Assembly (NCBI GenBank): GCA_947450745.1
Contig: CANFYD010000038.1
Coordinates: 1 to 14,032 of the forward strand
Origin: Burkholderiales bacterium
GTDB lineage: Bacteria > Pseudomonadota > Gammaproteobacteria > Burkholderiales > Burkholderiaceae_C
Reading direction: 5' to 3'
Length of the DNA: 14,032 nucleotides
Shown here: one piece after another, positions 7,055-13,636 of the stretch
Numbering within the stretch: position 1 is the stretch's first letter
How the letters are laid out: every line of letters begins with the position of its first letter
Position numbers and translations under genes: made by a program
Notes under the pieces: model-generated
What the model was told of the DNA's origin: nothing
What the model saw: only the letters and a program-made list of their open reading frames with translations
The model's database searches: none

Positions 7055-7082
7055 TATGCGCCCTGGCGGGCCGATACGCTAT

Positions 7083-8762
7083 TTAGTCAACGGCTGGCAG
7101 CAGCCTGCCCTGGCTCTGGGCGGGTGGGCGCAGGCCGAGCAACTTGGCCAAGGTGGGCGCAATGTCGGTGACGTCAACCGGCTGGGTCACTTCGCCCTCG
7201 CCGATCCAGCGCGGCCCCCAGGCGAGGATGGGCACATGGGTGTCGTAGGCATAGGGCGTGCCGTGTGAGCTGCCGCCCGGGCGTGAGCCGAACAGCCAGC
7301 CCGGCTTGACGACGATTTGCAGCGGCGCGGCGCGGTCCGGGTGCCAAGACCGCCGCATCGACTCCAGATACGGCGTGCTGCGGTCGTCGCTCTGCAATTG
7401 CGCCAGCGTGAACACATCGGCAATGCCGTTCAACTGCAACAGCAAGACCTTGGCTTCCTGGTAAACATCGGCGGCTTTGACGCGGCGCTCCGCCATCAGA
7501 GCGTCGTCAAACAGCAGGCCAGCGGCCGAAAAGCTCTTGGCCCAGCGGCCCTCGCCAAACTTCTTGACCAAGCCGGCATTGACCCAACTGAGCACCTGGG
7601 TCGGGTTGATGCGGTCGGCATCGCGGCCCTGCGACTTGGCCCATTCCGGCGTGTCGGCAAAGCCATGGTCGGCGGTCAACATCGCCACATAGTTGCCGGC
7701 ACCGACCTTGGCGTCCAGATACTCGAAAAAGCCTTGCAGGTGGCGATCGAGCTGCAGGAAATGGTCGTGCGACAGCCTCGATTCGGGCCCGAACGCATGG
7801 TTGACATAGTCATGGCTGGACAGGCTGACCGAGAGGATGTCGGTCTTGGCCCCAGCAATCGCGCCCACGCGTGTCCCCAGACCCTCGCCAGCGACGGCGG
7901 CCCGCGCAAACGCCAGCGTCAGCTCGTCGCCGAACGGTGTCGGCAAGATGTTGGCGTAGAACAGTGGACCGGGCTTGTCATGCTTGTCGCCCAGGATGGC
8001 CGGCAGCTTGTTGCCGTTGCCCGAGTTGACCTGCCAGCTCTGGCCGTCCGGCACCGAGCGGGCGTAAGCGGCCTCCGGCAGCAGCGGCCTCCAGGCCTTG
8101 CCAAAGAAGGCGTCGGCCGGTTTGGCGGCATTGAAGCTGTTGACCCATTGCGGATGGCTGGGCATGTAGTAGGTGCTGGAGGCGAACTGGCCGCTCTCGC
8201 TCATATACATATAAGCCGTGCCCTTGTGGCCGGCCGGCAGGATGGCACCGCGGTCCTTGCCAGAAACAGCGATCACCTTGGCGGCAGGGTCGGCCTCGCG
8301 CAGCACATCGCCGACCGTCTCGGCCAACAAATTGCGCGGGCTGGTGCCGGCCAACGCGGCGGTCTTGTGGTCGATATAGCTGTAGGCCGCGTCGCTGGTG
8401 CAATAGACCGCTTCGCCGGTCTTGGGGTCACGCCATTCATTGCTGATGATGCCGGTGCGCTGCGGGTAAGCGCCCGTCAACATCGTCGCGTGGCCGGCTG
8501 CCGTGACCGTATGGCCGTGGCCGTAATGCGCATTGGCGTACCAAGTGCCGTGCTCCAGGAAGCGCTTGAAGCCGTCCGGCTGCAATTGGTCACGGTAGGC
8601 CAGCACCTGGCGCATCGGCAGGCCGTCGATGACGATGAAAACCAGCAGTTTGGGGGCCTTGGCCGCAGTCGCTTGACCGGCGGCAGTCGGGGCCGAGACG
8701 CAAGCCGCCAGGGCGGTGGAACAAAGGGCGGCAACTAAAATCTTGAGCGCAAGTTTGGCCAT
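7083..8762 (-). CDS. PafA-like alkaline phosphatase superfamily lipoprotein
   Basis: This 559-residue exported phosphatase belongs to the alkaline phosphatase/nucleotide pyrophosphatase superfamily. The start at 8762 gives a lipoprotein signal, MAKLALKILVAALCSTALAAC, with Cys21 as the lipid-modified residue. Translation from the upstream TTG at 8834 would bury it. Active-site features are visible: Asp46 (IVIDGLP), nucleophile Thr93 in GHATMLTG, Asn108 (SNEW), Lys169 and Arg171 (GKDRG), Asp318 and His322 (HDYVNH), Asp365-His366 (TADHGFAD) and His500 (SSHGTP). The KxR pair and DxxxH spacing resemble PafA, a phosphate-irrepressible monoesterase, rather than nucleotide pyrophosphatases. It would bind two zinc ions and release phosphate in the periplasm. 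No clear ribosome site is seen, and I found no Pho box. It lies 74 bases downstream of the GGDEF-like gene. Substrate preference (mono- versus diester) is inferred. Confidence 0.85.
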   Translation of the reverse strand: MAKLALKILVAALCSTALAACVSAPTAAGQATAAKAPKLLVFIVIDGLPMRQVLAYRDQLQPDGFKRFLEHGTWYANAHYGHGHTVTAAGHATMLTGAYPQRTGIISNEWRDPKTGEAVYCTSDAAYSYIDHKTAALAGTSPRNLLAETVGDVLREADPAAKVIAVSGKDRGAILPAGHKGTAYMYMSESGQFASSTYYMPSHPQWVNSFNAAKPADAFFGKAWRPLLPEAAYARSVPDGQSWQVNSGNGNKLPAILGDKHDKPGPLFYANILPTPFGDELTLAFARAAVAGEGLGTRVGAIAGAKTDILSVSLSSHDYVNHAFGPESRLSHDHFLQLDRHLQGFFEYLDAKVGAGNYVAMLTADHGFADTPEWAKSQGRDADRINPTQVLSWVNAGLVKKFGEGRWAKSFSAAGLLFDDALMAERRVKAADVYQEAKVLLLQLNGIADVFTLAQLQSDDRSTPYLESMRRSWHPDRAAPLQIVVKPGWLFGSRPGGSSHGTPYAYDTHVPILAWGPRWIGEGEVTQPVDVTDIAPTLAKLLGLRPPAQSQGRLLPAVD

Positions 8763-8836
8763 GGGCGGAGTCAGTCCCGGTGAGCGGATCGGTGAACGAG
8801 CGGTCAAGCTTAGCCGATCGCTCCGTCCGCCCAAGC

Positions 8837-9529
8837 TCAGCTCAGCAAGCGGGGGCCACCGTGAAACTCATCGGCGCGAAGTCCGCCAACGTTTTGCCAG
8901 CCGGCCTGGGCCACGCTGCGGCCTGAGGCCAACTCGGCCGCAGCGATCAGCTCGGCCGCCGTGCTGCGCGCGTCCACATATTTTGCAAGCCCCATGATCA
9001 GCTGCACCGATTGCAGTGGCCAGCCCAATTGATAGGCCGCCGACAGGCCGTCGTAGAGCCGCGTCTGTATCGGGTGCACGTCGGCTCGCCCGACGTTCTG
9101 CAACAAAACGGCGAAGCGCTGCGCGCCGATGCGCATGACCACGTCACTGTGGCGCACGCGCGCCCGCAAGCGCCGGCCCAACATCTGCCGCAAATTGTCC
9201 AGCTGAGCGGCATCAGCGGCGGCATCGACCGACGAGGCCAACACCGCCTCAAAATCGATCAGCAATACCGCCAAGCGTGTGCCAGCGCGGCGATTGACGC
9301 TCAGCTCGCGGCTCAGCAATTGCTCGAAAGCGGCCATATCCGGCAACTCGGGAATGCCCTGCTGCGTGGAAGAATTACTCAAATTAGCGGCATCGACTGC
9401 GCCCGACACGGTTTGCGACTGCGGCAAGATGCGCTGCGAGACGGCGAGCGCTGTGGAGGCGATGCACAGTTCGGCATGCAACATCGAGGCAAGACCTGGG
9501 TCGATCGGAGTTTTCATGGCTGGCGGCAT
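8837..9529 (-). CDS. Degenerate GGDEF-domain protein (probable non-catalytic c-di-GMP signalling protein)
   Basis: This 230-residue soluble protein has an N-terminal stretch of about 60 residues without recognisable fold, then a GGDEF-type domain. Its landmarks are ELPDMAAFEQLL (61-72, the usual LTGLxNR region), LAVLLIDFEAV (86-96, with metal-site Asp92 kept) and RIGAQRFAVLL (133-143), which aligns with the RxGGDEFxVLL strand. The catalytic GGDEF has become GAQRF, so cyclase activity is not expected. RHSD (126-129) sits exactly five residues before it, matching the RxxD inhibitory c-di-GMP site, so ligand binding may persist. The ATG at 9529 follows an in-frame TGA by three bases; Met5 at 9517 is an alternative, and neither has a good ribosome site. 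It follows the histidine kinase by 251 bases of structured leader. Assignment as GGDEF rests on the alignment of these blocks, done by eye. Confidence 0.7.
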   Translation of the reverse strand: MPPAMKTPIDPGLASMLHAELCIASTALAVSQRILPQSQTVSGAVDAANLSNSSTQQGIPELPDMAAFEQLLSRELSVNRRAGTRLAVLLIDFEAVLASSVDAAADAAQLDNLRQMLGRRLRARVRHSDVVMRIGAQRFAVLLQNVGRADVHPIQTRLYDGLSAAYQLGWPLQSVQLIMGLAKYVDARSTAAELIAAAELASGRSVAQAGWQNVGGLRADEFHGGPRLLS

Positions 9530-9588
9530 TGTTCAAGCGGCAGGTCAGCGCGAAAACTCCGCTGGACGGCGGCTGGCGCTGCAAGAGT

Positions 9589-9658
9589 GAGGGCATCAAG
9601 GCCTGCAGATGCCCCCTTGCGGGCCTCCCCGGCATCGGCAAACCATCATGCCCTCCCT
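9589..9658 (-). promoter_or_regulatory. Structured leader with mutually exclusive pairings and a 17-codon ORF
   Basis: In the leader RNA of the GGDEF-like gene a strong ribosome site, AGGGAGGG (9658-9651), precedes ATGATG and a 17-codon open frame that ends with TGA at 9596. GAGGGCAT (9589-9596) can pair with ATGCCCTC (9648-9655), hiding this ribosome site. Alternatively GGGCATC (9591-9597) can pair with GATGCCC (9608-9614), which in turn can pair with GGCATC (9631-9636). Competing hairpins over a small frame resemble attenuator leaders; no ligand or amino-acid bias is evident. Confidence 0.3.
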
Positions 9659-9698
9659 AAGTAGAACGAAATCCGCGCGCCAAACCCGACATCGTTCG

Positions 9699-9712
9699 TG
9701 AAAATATTTTCA
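9699..9712. promoter_or_regulatory. 14-base A/T-rich palindrome upstream of the GGDEF-like gene
   Basis: TGAAAATATTTTCA is a perfect palindrome in otherwise G/C-rich DNA. It lies between an inverted pair ACGAAAT (9666-9672) and ATTTCGT (9723-9729). Such symmetry suits binding of a dimeric regulator, and the A/T content suits a promoter for the downstream minus-strand gene. No convincing -35/-10 pair is assigned. Confidence 0.35.
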
Positions 9713-9780
9713 GCGGCCTTGAATTTCGTCGCTGCCTGGACTGTGCGCCGGACGCGTTGGCCTGGCCCGGGCTACTTCAA

Positions 9781-12387
9781 TCACCCAAACTGGGTGTCGC
9801 CCAATTGGGTATCGCCGACCACGCGGCCCGGCAAATAGATGTGGAACACCGCACCGCCGTCGCTGCGGTTACGCGCATGAATGCGGCCGCTGTGGATCTC
9901 CACAATCTTGCGGCAGATCGCCAACCCCAGGCCGGTACCGCCCGAGCCGTCCTTGGTCTGGCTGGACTGCACAAAGGCCTCGAAGATCTGTTCCAGCTCG
10001 GCCGGCGGAATGCCGGGGCCGCGATCGGCCACCTCGATATGCACTTCGCCGCTCGCTGTCACGCCCGCACGCAATTCCAGCGGCCCACCCTCGGGCGAAA
10101 ACTTGATCGCGTTGGCGAGCAGATTGCGTATCACTTGCTGAAAGCGCTGCGAATCGACCTTGGCGCTCAGCGCCTCGTCCGGCAGTTGCAGCAGCAGCCG
10201 CAGATGGCGTTTTTCAAGCAGCGGTTGCAGCTCCCGCAACACCGACTGAATCAGTCCGCGCAGATCGGTACGTTCCAGATTGAAAGTACCGACCGAGCTT
10301 TCGATCTTGGACACATCGAGCAAGTCGTTCACCAGGGCCAGCATGCGCTGCCCGGACGCGTGAACGTCGGAGAACATTTCAGCCAGCTTCGGGGTGGCGC
10401 GGCCACGCATCATGCCCAATTCTGAAAACCCGAGAATCGATTGCAGCGGCGTGCGCAACTCGTGGCTGATGTTGGCGATGAATTCAGACTTGGCCCGCGA
10501 CGCTTCCAGGGCCAAGTCCCGGGCTTCGCGGGTGGTGCGCTCGGCAATGCGGAACTCGCTGACGTCCATCAAAGTGCAGAGGATGCCGCTGATGCCGCCC
10601 TGTTCGTCGGTCACCAGCACCTTGGTGATGACCATGTCGCGGCGCGTACCGTCTTGATGCTTGAGCTGCATTTCATAGCGCAGTCGTCCGCCGTGGGTCA
10701 GCAGCATCGCGTCCTGTTCGGCATGCGTCACCGCCTCCTCGGGCGGGGTGTACAGGTTGACATGGCGACCCACCACATCGCTGCGCGAGCGGCCGGTGAA
10801 ATCCTCCCAGGCCTGATTGACGCTGACGTAAAGGCCTTTGGCATCAAACATCGATACCGGCAAGGGGCTGATCTCCAGCAGCAGCCCGGTAAAGGCCAAT
10901 TGCTGTTGCAAGCGCTGCTGCGCCACGTAGCGCTCGGTCACATCGACGGCACTGCCCGCAAAACCGACGATTTGGCCCTGTAACAACAGCGGCACGATGG
11001 CGATGTCGAAGCGGCGCAGGTTGCCATCGCCGACGCCGGCCGAAGCACCAACCTCGGCCACACCGTCCCCACGCACCGACGCCTCGATATTGCGCACACC
11101 GCCGCGGTCGTGCGCGTCAAACAGCGCGGCCACGGCCAATTTGTCGGCCGGCACCACCACATCTTGCAAACGCCGCCCAATCGCCTGATCCGCCGGTGCC
11201 GGGCTCAAGGCCGCCCAGCGAGCGTTGACGTAAGTGATGACGCCGCGCTCATCGGTGCGGAAGATCAGTTCCTGCACGCTTTTGAGCAAGACCCGCAACT
11301 CCCGCTCGCGCGAAGCCACCTGCATGTGCGCTTGATCCAGTGCTTGACGTACCCGCTCACGGCTGCGGTGGCTGCGCAGCACGGTAAATGCCGCCCCGGC
11401 GATCAACAGCAAAGCGGCCAGACCCATCGCCGCCAGCATCCGGTTCAGCTGCCACCAGCCGTGCAGAGCCGTTTCGCGCGGCAACTCCACCAACACCACC
11501 AGCGGACGCGTGCGCGACACCCTGAATGCCACGATCTGCTGGCCTGGCAATGCCCCGATGCCGATGTAGCTGCCGTGCTCTTTGTCAGGCAGCCAAGTGC
11601 GAAAGACCGGATGCTGGTTGAGCGAGCTGCCGGGCAACAGCGTCGCCTGTTCGGTGACTGTCAACAATTGCCCGGCAAAGCTGGCCAGCAACACCGCTCC
11701 ATCGTCGCCGACCATCGCCATCTGCTGGTAATTGGCCAGTGCGTCCGGGTTGATCAACGCCACCAGCAGCAGGCCCTGACCGCGCGCGCCCGATGCGCGG
11801 CGCAGCAGCGGCAGCATCTGAACGCCGGCCCGGGGGGCACTGTTGAGAGCCAACCGCTCGGTGCCGGCAAGCGCCAGATCGCTCAGCCCGCGCCCCGGCA
11901 GCAGCGGCAGCAGGCGGTCGCGCCCCTCGGGCGGCAAGTCCGACAAGCGGTTCAGGTCGATCTGCAGACCCAGTTCAGCCACCACCGTGCTCGCCAGCAC
12001 CCGGCCCTGCAAATCCAGCACGGCCATGCTGCGGATGAAGGTCAGCCCCAGTTGGGATTGCATCAGCAGCGCTTGCAGCCGCTCAGTATCCGGCTCGGTC
12101 GCCGGCAACAAAGCGATGTTGTCGCCCAAGCTGCGCAAGTTCAGCGCAGCGTTTTCGATGCTGCGGGTCGCTTGATCCTCCAGCACCCGGGCCAGCAATT
12201 CGGCACGCGCCTGTGCGCTGCTCAACGCCTCATTGCGCTCGTAAATGCAGAGCGCACCCAAGGTCAACAAGGCAGCAAGCGCCAGACCCAGCGAGGTCAG
12301 CCAGACCAAGGAGCCGGCTCGCCATAGGGACTCAGGAAGAAGGGGTTGAGAGACGAGCTCGGAATCTTGCGGCATGCGGTAGTTCAC
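9781..12387 (-). CDS. Membrane sensor histidine kinase with periplasmic sensor, two PAS domains, HisKA and HATPase
   Basis: This 868-residue sensor kinase has helices at about residues 24-48 and 314-337 flanking a periplasmic domain of about 265 residues, probably of the dCache type. A cytoplasmic coiled linker follows, then PAS domain 1 (about 365-490, ending DVTERYVAQ) and PAS domain 2 (about 495-620, ending LMDVSEFRIAER). The HisKA segment has phospho-acceptor His642 in FIANISHELRTPLQ. The ATPase shows an N box RNLLANAIKFSP (754-765), G1 DRGPGIPP, F box FEAF and G2 GTGLGLAI. There is no fused receiver or Hpt domain, so the partner is probably the single-domain regulator at 13637-14002 (inference). 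The start is GTG at 12387; ATG at 12375 is an alternative, and an in-frame TAG lies shortly upstream. The C-terminus ends in a five-residue duplication, GDTQL then GDTQF. Confidence 0.9.
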   Translation of the reverse strand: MNYRMPQDSELVSQPLLPESLWRAGSLVWLTSLGLALAALLTLGALCIYERNEALSSAQARAELLARVLEDQATRSIENAALNLRSLGDNIALLPATEPDTERLQALLMQSQLGLTFIRSMAVLDLQGRVLASTVVAELGLQIDLNRLSDLPPEGRDRLLPLLPGRGLSDLALAGTERLALNSAPRAGVQMLPLLRRASGARGQGLLLVALINPDALANYQQMAMVGDDGAVLLASFAGQLLTVTEQATLLPGSSLNQHPVFRTWLPDKEHGSYIGIGALPGQQIVAFRVSRTRPLVVLVELPRETALHGWWQLNRMLAAMGLAALLLIAGAAFTVLRSHRSRERVRQALDQAHMQVASRERELRVLLKSVQELIFRTDERGVITYVNARWAALSPAPADQAIGRRLQDVVVPADKLAVAALFDAHDRGGVRNIEASVRGDGVAEVGASAGVGDGNLRRFDIAIVPLLLQGQIVGFAGSAVDVTERYVAQQRLQQQLAFTGLLLEISPLPVSMFDAKGLYVSVNQAWEDFTGRSRSDVVGRHVNLYTPPEEAVTHAEQDAMLLTHGGRLRYEMQLKHQDGTRRDMVITKVLVTDEQGGISGILCTLMDVSEFRIAERTTREARDLALEASRAKSEFIANISHELRTPLQSILGFSELGMMRGRATPKLAEMFSDVHASGQRMLALVNDLLDVSKIESSVGTFNLERTDLRGLIQSVLRELQPLLEKRHLRLLLQLPDEALSAKVDSQRFQQVIRNLLANAIKFSPEGGPLELRAGVTASGEVHIEVADRGPGIPPAELEQIFEAFVQSSQTKDGSGGTGLGLAICRKIVEIHSGRIHARNRSDGGAVFHIYLPGRVVGDTQLGDTQFG

Positions 12388-12671
12388 AACAAAAAACAGC
12401 TACCTAGACAAGCGGCAGCAGCAGGACAGATTGGAGTCGGCCCAACGTTGGCGAAGCCATCAAACGACATCCCGGTAACGAAGTGCGAAGCTTGCACAGT
12501 GCTTGAATGCCGGCGCCGATGTTTGCGATACAAGTCTGTCAACGCGTATATGCCCGCTAGATTTTTAAATAGGGGAAGAAAAGGAAAAGTACCGGGGCAC
12601 GCTTTTGAACGGCCATCGGATCGCACATCGTATCCAACCCGCTCGTTGCGCCATCTCCATTGCCTCGTCGT

Positions 12672-12688
12672 TTTCGTTTTGAACGAAA
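12672..12688. promoter_or_regulatory. Perfect seven-base inverted repeat upstream of the histidine kinase gene
   Basis: TTTCGTT and AACGAAA flank the triplet TTG. The nine-base GAACGAAAT in its right half (12681-12689) also occurs upstream of the GGDEF-like gene at 9664-9672. A shared operator for the two genes is possible but unproven. Confidence 0.3.
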
Positions 12689-12725
12689 TTCCCAGAGCAG
12701 ATTTACAGTTTTTTCATCAGCGCCA

Positions 12726-12876
12726 GCTCAGAGGGTGAGAACTTTTGTAGCGAGCGGCTGTCAGGCTAGGCGGATGGGGCGCAGGAACCGGAACGTACTC
12801 CAGGTACGAGAGGATTCCGAGTACCCAGCCAACGACGCATGGCGGCCGCGCAGTAAAAAGTTCTCACCCTCTCAGC
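12726..12876. repeat. 151-base rod-like inverted repeat, candidate structured RNA
   Basis: AGAGGGTGAGAACTTTT (12730-12746) and AAAAGTTCTCACCCTCT (12856-12872) are perfect inverted repeats, extended by GCT/AGC beyond one mismatch. A second stem pairs GCGGCTGTCA (12754-12763) with TGGCGGCCGC (12840-12849); in plus-strand RNA all ten positions pair using two G-U wobbles, whereas minus-strand RNA would have two C-A mismatches. Further in, GGC/GCC and TGGG/CCCA can pair, and the apex offers two alternative folds. The right arm overlaps the HD-GYP stop codon. It could be a mobile palindromic repeat, a terminator-like 3' structure for the HD-GYP mRNA, or a small RNA read from the plus strand. Confidence 0.85.
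12795..12824 (+). ncRNA. Sarcin-ricin-loop-like apex of the rod-like repeat
   Basis: GTACTC (12795-12800) pairs perfectly with GAGTAC (12819-12824) and encloses GTACGAGAGGA (12804-12814), which is identical to positions 2655-2665 of E. coli 23S rRNA, the bulged-G motif capped by a GAGA tetraloop. The flanking A-G (12802-12803) can pair with U-U (12815-12816). This fold excludes the alternative CGTAC/GTACG hairpin. The identity is seen directly; that it folds or functions like the ribosomal loop is inference, and no promoter is proven. Confidence 0.3.
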
Positions 12877-13624
12877 AATCGTCCACCAGCGTCTCGAAAC
12901 TGGGCGGTTGAGCGTTGATCCGTTCGCGCATGGCAATCAGCACGTCGGCGTTGGCGAGGTAGGTATCCACGATCAAGGGGTCGAAGGCAAAACCGCGCTG
13001 TGCCACCATCATCTGCAGCGCCACGGCGTCCGAGTACGCCGGACGGTAAGGGCGCGCCATGGTCAGCGCGTCGAAGAAGTCGACCACGGCCACGATGCGG
13101 CCCGCGACCGGAATGGCGGCACCGACCAAGCCCAGCGGGTAACCGCCGCCGTCCCAGCGTTCATGGTGAGTCAAGGCCACCTCGGCGGCCAGGCGAAACA
13201 GCGGCGTGCGGGCGCGGCCGAGCAGTTGTGCGCCAATCACCGCATGCGCGTTCATCAGTTGACGCTCTTCGTCGTTGTAAACGCCGACCTTTTTCAGTAC
13301 CGCATCGGGCACACCGCTCTTGCCCACGTCATGCATCGGTGCTGCGCGCCGCAACAGGTGCGCAAACTCCACCGGCTCATCCAGCAGCAGCGCCAGCGCC
13401 TCGGCCAGGAAACCGATGCGCAAAATATGCAGGCCCGTGTCGTTGGCGCGGAAATCTGCCGTCAGGGCCAAACGCAGCAAGGCGTCGTGATGCGCTTGGG
13501 TGAGCTCGCTCAGGGCCTCGCTGCACTCGTGATGGCGCTGGCCGAGCTCGGCAAGGAGGCGGTCTTTTTGCGCATCGCTCGAATCGTCGGCGCTTTTCGC
13601 TGCCGGAGTGAATAAATTCGGCAT
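12872..13624 (-). CDS. Stand-alone HD-GYP domain protein (probable c-di-GMP phosphodiesterase)
   Basis: This 250-residue cytoplasmic protein hydrolyses cyclic di-GMP if active. An N-terminal helical segment (20-60) leads into the HD-GYP domain. Its landmarks are His66 in NDTGLHILRIG, the metal pair His98-Asp99 in MHDVGKSGVPD, His127, HHERWDGGGYP (153-163) and VDFFDALTMARPYRPAYS (181-198). All diagnostic residues are present. The helical lead-in resembles the linker that follows a receiver domain in RpfG-type regulators, yet no receiver is fused. Instead the receiver is the separate gene 12 bases upstream, whose stop codon overlaps this gene's ribosome site (GAGGA, 9-10 bases before the ATG). 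The two are clearly co-transcribed and probably act as a split RpfG. The stop codon lies in the right arm of the rod-like repeat at 12726-12876. Confidence 0.9.
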   Translation of the reverse strand: MPNLFTPAAKSADDSSDAQKDRLLAELGQRHHECSEALSELTQAHHDALLRLALTADFRANDTGLHILRIGFLAEALALLLDEPVEFAHLLRRAAPMHDVGKSGVPDAVLKKVGVYNDEERQLMNAHAVIGAQLLGRARTPLFRLAAEVALTHHERWDGGGYPLGLVGAAIPVAGRIVAVVDFFDALTMARPYRPAYSDAVALQMMVAQRGFAFDPLIVDTYLANADVLIAMRERINAQPPSFETLVDDC

Positions 13625-13636
13625 GGCATATGTTCC

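Larger units (their letters stand above)
12388..12871. other. Gene-free region between the HD-GYP and histidine kinase genes
   Basis: The 484 bases hold no convincing gene; an 80-codon minus frame (12384-12626) lacks any recognisable family and ends at the kinase start. Local A/T-rich patches occur at 12555-12593. An inverted repeat TTTCGTT-TTG-AACGAAA lies at 12672-12688, and the right end is occupied by the large rod-like repeat. A weak plus-strand promoter candidate is TTGAAC (12679-12684), a 17-base spacer and TTTACA (12702-12707), placed to start an RNA just before the repeat. Confidence 0.6.

Noticed and set aside
7317..8738. 473-codon plus-strand reading frame
   Set aside because: It is antisense to the phosphatase gene, which has a full active site and lipoprotein signal.
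8762..8834. N-terminal extension of the phosphatase from a TTG codon
   Set aside because: It would place 24 polar residues before an otherwise ideal lipoprotein signal peptide.
9384..9641. 85-codon minus-strand frame overlapping the GGDEF-like gene start
   Set aside because: It overlaps the better-supported domain frame and shows no conserved features.
11110..12327. 405-codon plus-strand reading frame
   Set aside because: It is antisense to the kinase sensor region and is rich in Gln, His and Arg without motifs.
12537..12542. TTGACA on the minus strand upstream of the kinase gene
   Set aside because: No acceptable -10 hexamer occurs at 16-18 bases, so it is not called a promoter.
12384..12626. 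80-codon minus-strand frame just before the kinase gene
   Set aside because: No ribosome site or family is recognisable, and it ends within the kinase start; more likely untranslated leader.
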